Shown here piece by piece: positions 18,830 through 27,249 of a stretch of DNA of 64,000 bases. Source of the stretch: an uncultured Clostridia bacterium (GTDB taxonomy: Bacteria; Bacillota; Clostridia; TANB77; CAG-508); NCBI GenBank assembly GCA_934167835.1, contig CAKPLZ010000004.1, forward strand, positions 1-64,000. The letters run 5' to 3'. How positions within the stretch are numbered: the first letter of the stretch is position 1; every line of letters begins with the position of its first letter. The notes under the pieces are model-generated. The model was not told the origin of the DNA, ran no database searches, and was given only the letters and a program-made list of their open reading frames with translations. A program made the position numbers and the translations under genes.

Positions 18830-20032
18830 TTACTCAATGATTTCAGAAACTATACCAGAACCTACTGTTCTACCACCTTCACGGATAGCGAATCTTAGTC
18901 CTTTTTCCATAGCTATTGGTGTGATTAATTCGATTGTCATATCGATATTGTCACCTGGCATTACCATTTCTGTTCCTGCAGGTAAATCTATAACACCTGT
19001 AACGTCTGTTGTTCTGAAGTAGAATTGTGGTCTGTATCCATTGAAGAATGGTGTATGACGTCCACCTTCTTCTTTAGTTAATACATAAACTTGTGCTTTG
19101 AATTTTGTGTGTGGATGTATTGAACCTGGTTTTGCTAATACTTGACCTCTTTCTATTTCGTTTCTTTGGATACCTCTTAATAGTAATCCAACGTTATCTC
19201 CAGCTTCTGCTTGGTCTAATAATTTTCTGAACATTTCAACACCTGTGATAACTGTTTTCTTTCTTTCTGTTGTTAAACCAATGATTTCAACTTCATCAGA
19301 AACTTTTACTGTTCCTCTTTCTACTCTACCTGTTGCAACTGTTCCTCTACCTGTGATAGAGAATACGTCTTCAACTGGCATTAAGAAGTCACCATCTGTT
19401 GGTCTATCTGGTGTTGGGATGTAGCTATCTACTGCATCCATTAATTCTTTCATGCATTGATATTCTGGTGCATTTGGATCTGTTGATGTAGATTCTAGAA
19501 CTTTTAGAGAAGATCCTCTTATAATTGGGATTTCATCTCCTGGGAAATCATAGCTTGATAGTAAGTCTCTAACTTCCATTTCAACTAATTCTAATAATTC
19601 TGGGTCATCAACCATATCGCATTTATTTAAGTAAACAACGATATATTTAACACCAACTTGTCTTGCTAATAGGATGTGCTCTCTTGTTTGAGGCATTGGT
19701 CCATCAGCTGCTGAAACAACTAATATTGCTCCATCCATTTGTGCTGCACCTGTAATCATGTTTTTTACATAGTCAGCATGGCCTGGACAGTCAACGTGTG
19801 CATAGTGTCTTTTTTCTGTTTCGTATTCAACGTGAGCTGTGTTGATTGTGATTCCTCTTGCTTTTTCTTCTGGTGCTCCATCGATTTGGTCATAAGCTGT
19901 AAATTTAGCTTTTCCTAATAATCCTAAATATTTTGTAATAGCTGCTGTTGTTGTTGTTTTACCATGGTCAACGTGGCCGATTGTACCAATGTTAACGTGT
20001 GGTTTGGTTCTTTCAAATTTTTCCTTTGCCAT
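18830..20032 (-). CDS. tuf: Elongation factor Tu
   Basis: 400 residues. GTPase G1 GHVDHGKTTTTAAI, effector region RGITINTAHVEYET, G3 DCPGHADYVKNM, G4 NKCDMVDD, then the beta-barrel domains 2 and 3 (GRGTVATGRVERG; ending GGRTVGSGIVSEIIE). Delivers aminoacyl-tRNA to the ribosome. It has its own likely promoter behind the fusA terminator. Contains CGT as arginine (for example in GGRHTPF) but no in-frame CGG, as expected for a highly expressed gene if CGG cannot be read normally. Confidence 0.99.
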   Translation of the reverse strand: MAKEKFERTKPHVNIGTIGHVDHGKTTTTAAITKYLGLLGKAKFTAYDQIDGAPEEKARGITINTAHVEYETEKRHYAHVDCPGHADYVKNMITGAAQMDGAILVVSAADGPMPQTREHILLARQVGVKYIVVYLNKCDMVDDPELLELVEMEVRDLLSSYDFPGDEIPIIRGSSLKVLESTSTDPNAPEYQCMKELMDAVDSYIPTPDRPTDGDFLMPVEDVFSITGRGTVATGRVERGTVKVSDEVEIIGLTTERKKTVITGVEMFRKLLDQAEAGDNVGLLLRGIQRNEIERGQVLAKPGSIHPHTKFKAQVYVLTKEEGGRHTPFFNGYRPQFYFRTTDVTGVIDLPAGTEMVMPGDNIDMTIELITPIAMEKGLRFAIREGGRTVGSGIVSEIIE

Positions 20033-20119
20033 TTAAAAATCCTCCTTCAATTTGGAATTAGATATCTTCTAATTCTCTTTTATTTTTAAAATTTAATAAC
20101 AAATTCTTTAAACATTGTT

Positions 20120-20148
20120 ATTTTATAACATTTTCGCTATTTTTGCAA
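20120..20148 (-). promoter_or_regulatory. Probable promoter for tuf
   Basis: TTGCAA (20143-20148), 17-bp spacer, TAAAAT (20120-20125) on the coding strand, about 90 bp before the tuf ATG, downstream of the fusA terminator hairpin. Confidence 0.6.
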
Positions 20149-20175
20149 TAGTTTTAATGTATTTTTTTTATTTTG

Positions 20176-20207
20176 TTTGAGGAAGCTCATTGTATTTCTT
20201 CCTCAAA
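20176..20207. terminator. Hairpin after fusA
   Basis: 10-bp stem TTTGAGGAAG (20176-20185) with CTTCCTCAAA (20198-20207), 12-nt loop, about 10 bp after the fusA stop and followed by an AT-rich tract with T runs on the coding strand. Confidence 0.7.
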
Positions 20208-20217
20208 CTGGAATTAA

Positions 20218-22302
20218 TTATTCTTCCTTTTTAGCTCTAGAAGCAACAATTGTTTCTAGAATTGATTTTGGAACTTCTTCATAATGAGATGGTTCCATAG
20301 CATAAGTTCCTCTACCTTGTGTTTTTGAACGAAGGTCAGTTGCATAACCAAACATTTCTGCTAGTGGTATGAATGCTCTTATAATTTGCATTCCGTTTCT
20401 TGCTTCCATTCCTTCCATTTTTCCACGTCTAGAGTTTACATCTCCAATAACATCTCCCATGTATTCTTCTGGAACTGTTATTTCAACTTTCATTATAGGT
20501 TCAAGGATAACTGATTTACCTTGTTTACATCCTTCTTTGAAAGCCATAGATCCTGCAATTTTGAATGCCATTTCTGATGAGTCAACATCATGGTATGAAC
20601 CATCAACAAGAGTTGCTTTGAAGTCTATAACTGGGTAACCAGCTAAGATACCGCTTTCAGCAGCTTCTCTAATACCTTCTTCAGTAGGTTTTACGTATTC
20701 TTTTGGAACAACACCACCAACGATTTTGCTCTCAAATTGAACACCTGAACCTGGTTCTAATGGTTCCATTTCTAGCCATACGTGTCCGTATTGTCCACGT
20801 CCACCTGATTGACGAATGAATTTACCTTCAACTCTTACTTTGTTTCTAATTGTTTCTTTGTAAGAAACTTGTGGTTTACCTACATTACATTCAACTTTGA
20901 ATTCTCTTTTTAATCTATCAACTATAATGTCTAGGTGTAATTCACCCATACCTGCTATAATTGTTTGACCAGTTTCATGATTTGTATATGTTTTGAATGT
21001 TGGATCTTCTTCAGCAAGTTTTGCTAAAGCTATACCCATTTTTTCTTGAGCTACTTTATCTTTTGGCTCAATTGCGATTTCGATAACTGGTTCTGGGAAT
21101 TCCATTGATTCTAATATAACTGGATGATCTATATCACATAGTGTATCACCTGTTGTTACATCTTTTAAACCAACTGCTGCTGCAATATCTCCAGAATATA
21201 CTTTATCTATATCCTGTCTATGATTTGCGTGCATTTGAAGAATTCTTCCTATTCTTTCTTTTTTATCTTTGTTTGCATTTAAAACTGTTGAACCTGAATC
21301 TAATGTTCCTGAGTAAACTCTAAAGAAACATAGTTTTCCTACGAATGGGTCTGTTGCAATTTTGAATGCTAATGCTGCAAATGGTTCAGAATCAGATGTT
21401 TTTCTTTCTACTTCATTACCATCTAGGTCAACACCTTTGATATGTGGTACATCAAGTGGTGATGGCATAAATGCTACAATGTAGTTTAATAATTCTTGAA
21501 CACCTTTATTTTTGTATGAAGATCCACAGCATACTGGAACTATTTTATTTGCTATTGTTCCTTTTCTTAATCCCATTTTGATTTCATCTTCAGAAAGTTC
21601 TTCACCTTCTAAGTATTTCATCATTAATTCATCATCTTGTTCTGCTGCTGCTTCTACCATTTGGCTTCTGAATTTTTCAGCTTTTTCTTTCAAATCTTCT
21701 GGAATATCTGTTTCTTCAATAACTTTTCCTAAATCATCTTTATGGATGAATGCTCTCATTTTTATTAAGTCAACTATTCCTTGGAATGTATCTTCAGCTC
21801 CAACTGGTAATTCAACTGGGATTGCGTTTGCATTTAATCTGCTTCTCATTTGGTCTACACATGCATAAAAATCAGCACCTGTAGTATCCATTTTGTTTAC
21901 GTAAGCCATTCTTGGAACTTGATATTTATCAGCTTGTCTCCAAACTGTTTCTGATTGTGGTTGAACTCCACCTTTTGCGCAGAATACTGTTACAGAACCA
22001 TCTAACACTCTTAGAGATCTTTCAACTTCAACTGTAAAGTCAACGTGGCCTGGAGTATCAATTATGTTTATTCTATGATTTAACCAGTGACATGTTGTTG
22101 CAGCAGATGTAATTGTAATACCTCTTTCTTGTTCTTGTTCCATCCAGTCCATAGTAGCAGCACCTTCATGTACTTCTCCTATTTTATGTGTTCTACCTGT
22201 ATAGAAAAGAATTCTTTCAGTAGTAGTAGTTTTTCCTGCATCAATATGAGCCATTATTCCAATATTTCTTGTTCTTTCTAATGGGAACTCTCTACCTGCC
22301 AT
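20218..22302 (-). CDS. fusA: Elongation factor G
   Basis: 694 residues, standard EF-G length. G1 AHIDAGKTTTTERILFYTGR, RGITITSAATT, DTPGHVDFTVEVERSLRVLDG, NKMD, then domains II-V including GGRGQYGHVWLEMEP (domain IV) and the C-terminal LRSKTQGRGTYAMEPSHYEEVP. Drives translocation. Third gene of the str operon, 28 bp after rpsG. Confidence 0.99.
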   Translation of the reverse strand: MAGREFPLERTRNIGIMAHIDAGKTTTTERILFYTGRTHKIGEVHEGAATMDWMEQEQERGITITSAATTCHWLNHRINIIDTPGHVDFTVEVERSLRVLDGSVTVFCAKGGVQPQSETVWRQADKYQVPRMAYVNKMDTTGADFYACVDQMRSRLNANAIPVELPVGAEDTFQGIVDLIKMRAFIHKDDLGKVIEETDIPEDLKEKAEKFRSQMVEAAAEQDDELMMKYLEGEELSEDEIKMGLRKGTIANKIVPVCCGSSYKNKGVQELLNYIVAFMPSPLDVPHIKGVDLDGNEVERKTSDSEPFAALAFKIATDPFVGKLCFFRVYSGTLDSGSTVLNANKDKKERIGRILQMHANHRQDIDKVYSGDIAAAVGLKDVTTGDTLCDIDHPVILESMEFPEPVIEIAIEPKDKVAQEKMGIALAKLAEEDPTFKTYTNHETGQTIIAGMGELHLDIIVDRLKREFKVECNVGKPQVSYKETIRNKVRVEGKFIRQSGGRGQYGHVWLEMEPLEPGSGVQFESKIVGGVVPKEYVKPTEEGIREAAESGILAGYPVIDFKATLVDGSYHDVDSSEMAFKIAGSMAFKEGCKQGKSVILEPIMKVEITVPEEYMGDVIGDVNSRRGKMEGMEARNGMQIIRAFIPLAEMFGYATDLRSKTQGRGTYAMEPSHYEEVPKSILETIVASRAKKEE

Positions 22303-22329
22303 TAATTTTTTCCTCCTATATTTTAAATT

Positions 22330-22800
22330 TTACCATTTGTAATGTGCAAATGCTTTGTTAGCTTCTGCCATTCTATGTGTTTCTTCTTTCTTCTTGTATG
22401 CTCCACCTGTTTGGTTAACAGCATCAATGATTTCACCTGCTAATTTTTCAGCCATTGTTTTTTCATGTCTGTTTCTAGCATAAGTTACTAACCATCTTAA
22501 GCCTAAAGTTTGTCTTCTTTCAGCTCTTATTTCGATTGGAACTTGGTATGTTGCTCCACCTACTCTTCTAGCTTTAACCTCAAGAACTGGCATTATATTG
22601 TTAAGAGCTGTCTCAAAAACTTCTAATGCATCTTTGTTTTCTTTTTCTTTAACTATATCGAATGCATCATATACTATTTTTTGAGCAACTGTTTTTTTAC
22701 CATCTAACATAATATTGTTTATTAGTTTTGTAACTATTTTGCTATTATATATTGGATCTGGTAAAACATCTCTTTTTGCTATATATCCTCTTCTTGGCAC
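22330..22800 (-). CDS. rpsG: 30S ribosomal protein S7
   Basis: 156 residues: MPRRGYIAKRDVLPDPIYNSKIVTKLINNIM, VGGATYQVPIEIR and the C-terminal HRMAEANKAFAHYKW are diagnostic. Nucleates assembly of the 16S 3' domain. The ~150-bp gap to rpsL holds a 7-bp hairpin (CTGAAAG / CTTTCAG near 22861) of unclear role. Confidence 0.98.
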   Translation of the reverse strand: MPRRGYIAKRDVLPDPIYNSKIVTKLINNIMLDGKKTVAQKIVYDAFDIVKEKENKDALEVFETALNNIMPVLEVKARRVGGATYQVPIEIRAERRQTLGLRWLVTYARNRHEKTMAEKLAGEIIDAVNQTGGAYKKKEETHRMAEANKAFAHYKW

Positions 22801-22953
22801 TTTTCTTCACTCCTTTTTATTAAAATTTCAGATATTTTACTTAAAAATATCAAAGTTACTCTGAAAGAGTTCTTCTTTCAGTCAGTGCTAATTTATTTAC
22901 ATAATTTTGTTATATATCTTCATTAACACTTATTTTCTTTTTACATCCTAGAT

Positions 22954-23367
22954 TTATTTTTTAGGACGTTTTGCACCATACTTAGATCTAGCTTGCATTC
23001 TATCTTTAACACCTGCTGTATCTAATGTACCTCTGATAATATGGTATCTAACACCTGGGATATCTTTAACCCTTCCACCTCTTATTAAAACAACACTGTG
23101 TTCTTGTAAGTTGTGTCCTACACCTGGAATATATGATGTTACTTCATATCCATTTGATAGTCTAACCCTTGCAACTTTTCTTAAAGCTGAGTTTGGTTTT
23201 TTAGGTGTAACTGTTTTAACTACTGTACATACTCCTCTTTTTTGTGGTGATCTTGAATTTGTTTGTCTATTTAACTTTGAGTTAAATCCTTTTTGTAAAG
23301 CTGGAGCTGTTGATTTTGTAGTTGATGTTTTTCTACCTTTTCTTACTAATTGATTAATTGTTGGCAC
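22954..23367 (-). CDS. rpsL: 30S ribosomal protein S12
   Basis: 137 residues, GTG start after a strong TAGGAGGTG RBS. Decoding-centre protein with KKPNSALRKVARVRLSNG and the loop VGHNLQEHSVVLIRGGRVKDIPGVRYH; the RimO target Asp lies in GGRVKD. S12 sets ribosomal accuracy, so it is worth comparing in an organism that appears to shift frame at CGG. The accuracy-linked lysines in KKPNSALRK and the conserved loop look ordinary here. Confidence 0.98.
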   Translation of the reverse strand: MPTINQLVRKGRKTSTTKSTAPALQKGFNSKLNRQTNSRSPQKRGVCTVVKTVTPKKPNSALRKVARVRLSNGYEVTSYIPGVGHNLQEHSVVLIRGGRVKDIPGVRYHIIRGTLDTAGVKDRMQARSKYGAKRPKK

Positions 23368-23407
23368 TTGTTTTTCACCTCCTAGAAAATAAACATTAAC
23401 GTTTATT

Positions 23408-23437
23408 ATTATACCACCTTTATAGGCAAAACGTCAA
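23408..23437 (-). promoter_or_regulatory. SigA-type promoter for the str operon
   Basis: TTGACG (23432-23437), 18-bp spacer, TATAAT (23408-23413) on the coding strand, ~40 bp upstream of rpsL. Confidence 0.8.
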
Positions 23438-23485
23438 GATTTTTTCAAATATTTCTATAATTTTTACCATTTTTAGGTTGTAATT

Positions 23486-24220
23486 TTAATAATATACTTC
23501 AACTAGATATAATCCAGATGCTGGTAAGGTTTTCCCTGCTTTAGTTCGGTCTTTGGCATTTATGATGTCTGGAATTTGATTTGGTGTTATTTTTCCTAGT
23601 CCTACATCTACTATTGTTCCAGAAATTATTCTTACCATGTTATACATAAAGCCATTCCCTGTAAGTTCTATAATTATGCGTTCTCCATCTTGTTTTACTT
23701 CTGCTTTATATATTTCCCTAACTGTGCTTTTACCGCTAGTTCCGCTGGCTTTGAAGCCTTTAAAATCGTGTTTTCCTTCAAAGAACTTTATACCTTCTTG
23801 CATTTTTTCTATGTCTAATTTTTGTGGGATATGGCATTCTAAATCTCTGTATATTGCTGTGCCTTGGTACGAATTATTTATTATATATCTGTATTTTTTA
23901 CCCTTGCAATTATACCTTGCATGAAAATTTTCCGGAACTTCTTCTGCTTTTTTTATTACTATGCTTTTCTTTAATTTTGAATTAATTGCTACTGCAAATT
24001 TTTCTATGTCTAAATTGCTATTTGTTTTAAAATTTGCAACTTGGCCTAAAGCATGAACCCCACTATCTGTTCTCCCTGATGCATTAAGCTCAACATCTTC
24101 TCCTGTTATTTGCTTTATAGCCTGTTCAATTTCTCCTTGAATATTTAATTCATTTGGTTGTTTTTGCCAGCCACCAAATTTCTTTCCATCATACTCAATT
24201 GTAAGTTTAATATTTCTCAT
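23486..24220 (-). CDS. truA: tRNA pseudouridine(38-40) synthase
   Basis: 244 residues: MRNIKLTIEYDGKKFGGWQKQPN, catalytic Asp in LNASGRTDSGVHALGQVANF, and the C-terminal GNGFMYNMVRIISGTIVDVGLGK are all TruA motifs. Modifies U38-U40 in the tRNA anticodon stem-loop, a region that influences frame maintenance; truA (hisT) mutants in other bacteria alter frameshifting. Standard length, no CGG. Confidence 0.97.
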   Translation of the reverse strand: MRNIKLTIEYDGKKFGGWQKQPNELNIQGEIEQAIKQITGEDVELNASGRTDSGVHALGQVANFKTNSNLDIEKFAVAINSKLKKSIVIKKAEEVPENFHARYNCKGKKYRYIINNSYQGTAIYRDLECHIPQKLDIEKMQEGIKFFEGKHDFKGFKASGTSGKSTVREIYKAEVKQDGERIIIELTGNGFMYNMVRIISGTIVDVGLGKITPNQIPDIINAKDRTKAGKTLPASGLYLVEVYY

Positions 24221-24242
24221 AACATTTTCCTTTCATAAAATT

Positions 24243-24266
24243 AAACGACTTATTTTTAAGTCGTTT
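24243..24266. terminator. Intrinsic terminator after cdaA
   Basis: 10-bp stem AAACGACTTA (24243-24252) with TAAGTCGTTT (24257-24266), 4-nt loop, just after the cdaA stop. Confidence 0.8.
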
Positions 24267-24271
24267 GTTTT

Positions 24272-25156
24272 TTATTCTTGTTTTGTTTCTTTTTCTTTTT
24301 TGAATGAAAATTTTTTCTTTTCTTCAATCTTTGGCACTAGATTTTTTATTAAAATTTGTTTCAATGCTTCTTCCTTTACATCTGCAATTAGTGTTCCATC
24401 TTTTGCTACTGAAATTTTTCCAGTCTCTTCTGATACAACTACTACAATACTATCAGACTCTTTTGAAATTCCTATTGCAGACCTATGCCTTGTTCCTAAG
24501 CTTTTAGAAATGTTTTTATCACTTGCAAGCGGTAGCATACATGCTGCTGCCATGATTTTTCCCTCGCTAATTATAACGGCACCATCATGAAGTGGAGTAT
24601 TCGGTTGAAAGATATTTACTAATAATTGTGGTGATATTTCTGCTCCAATTACTACACCTGTATCTATTATATCCTTTAATTTTATGTCTCTTTCAATTAC
24701 TATTAAGGCTCCTGTTTTATTGTTTGAAAGTTCTTTTGCAGCAATTGATATTTTATAAATATTTTCTTTGATTTTTGATGCTATATCTTGTTCAATTCCA
24801 AAAAATCTATTAATTTTATTTGATCCCAGTTGCTCTAAAGCACGCCTAAGTTCTGGTTGGAACATCACAATAAGTAAAATAACTCCATAAGTCATAAATG
24901 AGGTTAAAATAAAGTTTAGTATTCTCAAATTCAGCAATGAACTTAGCATTGTTGCTACTATTAATAGTAAAATTCCCTTAAGAAGTTGAAGGGCCCTTGT
25001 CCCTTTAACAACTTGAAAGAATTTAACGGCTATAAAAATAACCAATGTAATATCAACAATAAAGGTTACCAGTTCATAAGGGCTATTAACTAAAGAATTG
25101 AAATAGTTAGCCAAATCCCATTCCTTTATTGATAATAATTCTATTCCCTTTAGCAT
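24272..25156 (-). CDS. cdaA: Diadenylate cyclase CdaA
   Basis: 294 residues. Three N-terminal membrane helices (to ~100), then the DisA_N/DAC domain with catalytic DGA in NTPLHDGAVII and RHRSA in LGTRHRSAIGIS. Makes cyclic di-AMP, which controls potassium and osmolyte uptake and wall homeostasis in Firmicutes. The usual partner gene cdaR is not adjacent: a terminator and truA follow instead. Basic C-terminal tail (KKKFSFKKEKE). A 35-codon membrane peptide gene lies just upstream. Confidence 0.95.
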   Translation of the reverse strand: MLKGIELLSIKEWDLANYFNSLVNSPYELVTFIVDITLVIFIAVKFFQVVKGTRALQLLKGILLLIVATMLSSLLNLRILNFILTSFMTYGVILLIVMFQPELRRALEQLGSNKINRFFGIEQDIASKIKENIYKISIAAKELSNNKTGALIVIERDIKLKDIIDTGVVIGAEISPQLLVNIFQPNTPLHDGAVIISEGKIMAAACMLPLASDKNISKSLGTRHRSAIGISKESDSIVVVVSEETGKISVAKDGTLIADVKEEALKQILIKNLVPKIEEKKKFSFKKEKETKQE

Positions 25157-25168
25157 TTTTGGTTCCTC

Positions 25169-25276
25169 CTATTTATTTATTATCATATAGATAAAAGTTA
25201 TTGATGAACCCAAAACCATTAATGCAGCTAAAAATCCCGCAAAAATTCTAACAAATAATTTATTTTTCTTATTCAT
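25169..25276 (-). CDS. Small single-pass membrane protein (35 aa)
   Basis: ATG at 25276 with a TAAGGAGGAAG RBS encodes MNKKNKLFVRIFAGFLAALM and a further 15 residues ending FIYMIINK. It has a basic N-terminus and one hydrophobic helix. The layout is like Prli42/DUF4044-type stress-linked microproteins (short, N-terminal lysines, a single helix), but the match is one of pattern only. It is 24 bp from gmk and 13 bp from cdaA, so co-transcribed. Confidence 0.7.
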   Translation of the reverse strand: MNKKNKLFVRIFAGFLAALMVLGSSITFIYMIINK

Positions 25277-25299
25277 AATACTTCCTCCTTAGCAATATC

Positions 25300-25872
25300 T
25301 TATTTGGATAATAATAATTCTCTTTCTCCATTAATAATTGTCATTATTATTTGTACTGTTTTTTCCAAATCATCATTTTTTAAAACATAATCATATATTC
25401 CAATTTTTGATTCCTCATAGTCAAATCTATTTAGTCTTAATTCTATTTCCTTGATACTAGCCTTTTCTACCCTATGTTCTAATCTTCTACGAAGTTCTTC
25501 TTTTGGAACTCTTAAAAAGATTGTTACGATTTTCATGTCGTCTTTTAATAATTTTAGTAAGTTTTCAGTTCCATTAACTTCTATATCTTTTACTATTATT
25601 TTTCCAGATTTAATCTTTTCATCTAATATTTTTCTAGATGTTCCATAGTAATGTTCATGATGTACTGAATACTCATAAAATTCATTTTGTTTAATTTTTT
25701 CTTCAAATTCAGCTGTTGTGATAAAGTTATAAATTTCTCCATCAACTTCACCTTCTCTTGGACTTCTATCTGTATAGGAAGGCATTGATGTTACATTTTC
25801 CATTCTCTTTATCAATTCTTTCTTTATTGTATCTTTTCCAGCTCCTGATACACCTGATAATAATACTAGCAT
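25300..25872 (-). CDS. gmk: Guanylate kinase (divergent)
   Basis: 190 residues. P-loop LLSGVSGAGKDTIKKEL (canonical is GPSGxGKxT), then SYTDRSPREGEVDGEIYNFIT and YEYSVHHEHYYGTSR, the GMP-binding region. Converts GMP to GDP. Overlaps rpoZ by 7 bp (ATG inside the rpoZ end), the usual gmk-rpoZ arrangement of Firmicutes with remA and yicC upstream. The gmk symbol is supported by context more than by the slightly unusual P-loop. Confidence 0.88.
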   Translation of the reverse strand: MLVLLSGVSGAGKDTIKKELIKRMENVTSMPSYTDRSPREGEVDGEIYNFITTAEFEEKIKQNEFYEYSVHHEHYYGTSRKILDEKIKSGKIIVKDIEVNGTENLLKLLKDDMKIVTIFLRVPKEELRRRLEHRVEKASIKEIELRLNRFDYEESKIGIYDYVLKNDDLEKTVQIIMTIINGERELLLSK

Positions 25873-26054
25873 TCTTTCACCTTTCCTTCGGCAATTTCAT
25901 TTGCTGCAAGTGTTACTGTTGATCTTTCTTTTACCTTTGTAAGTGGTATTTGTCCTGCTGCAATTTGTCTTGCTCTTTTAGCAACTAATATTACTAACTC
26001 AAATCTGTTATCAACAACTTTTAATAAGTCTGTTACTGTTGGTTTAATAATCAT
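25866..26054 (-). CDS. rpoZ: RNA polymerase omega subunit
   Basis: About 62 residues: MIIKPTVTDLLKVVDNRFELVILVAKRARQIAAGQ is the RpoZ core helix. The ATG at 26054 with AAAGGAAGAG is preferred to the in-frame ATG at 26072. Helps assemble RNA polymerase. Between remA and gmk. Confidence 0.92.
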   Translation of the reverse strand: MIIKPTVTDLLKVVDNRFELVILVAKRARQIAAGQIPLTKVKERSTVTLAANEIAEGKVKEC

Positions 26055-26081
26055 TTTAACTCTTCCTTTCAAATTTTAAAA

Positions 26082-26345
26082 TTACTCTTCTATATTATCT
26101 TCCTTTGTTATGGTTTTGTCAAGTCTTGCTGCAATTGTTTCTGGTTGTACAGATGATAAAATTACATGACCTGAATCCATAATTAAAACTGCTCTTGTTC
26201 TTCTTCCACATGTTGCATCTATTGCTGTTTTTCCATCTTTTGCTTCTTGTACTATTCTTTTGATTGGTGCTGCCTCTGGGCTGACAATTGAAACTATTTT
26301 GTTTGCTGAAACTATATTTCCAAACCCGATATTAACTAATTGCAC
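26082..26345 (-). CDS. remA: RemA family extracellular matrix regulator (DUF370)
   Basis: 87 residues: VNIGFGNIVSANKIVSIVSPEAAPIKR ... GRRTRAVLIMDSGHVILSSVQPETIAARL is the complete DUF370/RemA signature. In Bacillus RemA is a DNA-binding activator of matrix and osmoprotection genes. Placed between yicC and rpoZ, as in many Firmicutes. Confidence 0.93.
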   Translation of the reverse strand: MQLVNIGFGNIVSANKIVSIVSPEAAPIKRIVQEAKDGKTAIDATCGRRTRAVLIMDSGHVILSSVQPETIAARLDKTITKEDNIEE

Positions 26346-26370
26346 TTATATTTCCTCCTTTTTCCAATGC

Positions 26371-27249
26371 TTATTCAATATTTTGTATTTGTTCACGAAT
26401 ATTTTCAAGTTCTGTTTTTATATCTACAACATAATTTGTTATTTCCAAATTATTTGCTTTTGAACCTATTGTATTGGTTTCTCTGTTCATTTCCTGAATT
26501 AAAAAGTCTATTTTCTTTCCATTACTGCTATTGTCTTCAAGTAAATTTAAAAATTGTGAAATGTGGCTTTTCATTCTTGTTATTTCTTCTTCTACAGAAC
26601 ATTTATCTGAATAAAGTACTATTTCTTGAGCTAGCCTTGTTTCATCTACTGTATTGGGCTTTAATAATTCATTTACCCTTTTCTCTAATTTTACTACATA
26701 TTCTCTTGTAAGTCCAGTAGAAATCGCATTTATCTGATTTATTTTTTCGGAAATCTTATATATTCTGCTTTCTAGGTCTTCCTTAATTTTATTTCCTTCA
26801 ATTTCTCTCATTTCTATAAAGTTTTTAATTGCTTCTTGTAAACATTTTGTTATCTCTTCTTTTATTAATTCTTCATCTTCTGAAACCATGCTTGTTGTAA
26901 GCACATCTGGCATTTTCATCACGTCTATAACTTCAATATTAGAACCTATATTGGTTTCGCTTGCTAATTTTCGCATTTCTTCAATATATTTTTTTGCAAG
27001 TTCTTTATTAATTTCAATGTTTCTTCCTTTATCACTATTATTTACAAATGTAATGAAAACTTCGACTTTTCCTCTTGTAATTTGATTTTGAATTATTTTT
27101 CTTACATAATCCTCTAAAAAGCTTATGTTTCTAGGCATTTTAACAGATATATCACTATATCTGTTATTTACTGACTTTATTTCTATTATATATTCCCTAA
27201 AGTCTATTTCATACTTAGCTCTCCCATAGCCTGTCATACTTCTTAACAT
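26371..27249 (-). CDS. yicC: YicC-family endoribonuclease-like protein
   Basis: 292 residues: MLRSMTGYGRAKYEIDFREYIIEIKSVNNRYSDISVKMPR at the N-terminus and the C-terminal DFLIQEMNRETNTIGSKANNLEI are the two YicC domains. YicC members are stress-associated RNases in other bacteria. First of the yicC-remA-rpoZ-gmk run; starts 1 bp after the AT-hook membrane protein gene. Confidence 0.93.
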   Translation of the reverse strand: MLRSMTGYGRAKYEIDFREYIIEIKSVNNRYSDISVKMPRNISFLEDYVRKIIQNQITRGKVEVFITFVNNSDKGRNIEINKELAKKYIEEMRKLASETNIGSNIEVIDVMKMPDVLTTSMVSEDEELIKEEITKCLQEAIKNFIEMREIEGNKIKEDLESRIYKISEKINQINAISTGLTREYVVKLEKRVNELLKPNTVDETRLAQEIVLYSDKCSVEEEITRMKSHISQFLNLLEDNSSNGKKIDFLIQEMNRETNTIGSKANNLEITNYVVDIKTELENIREQIQNIE

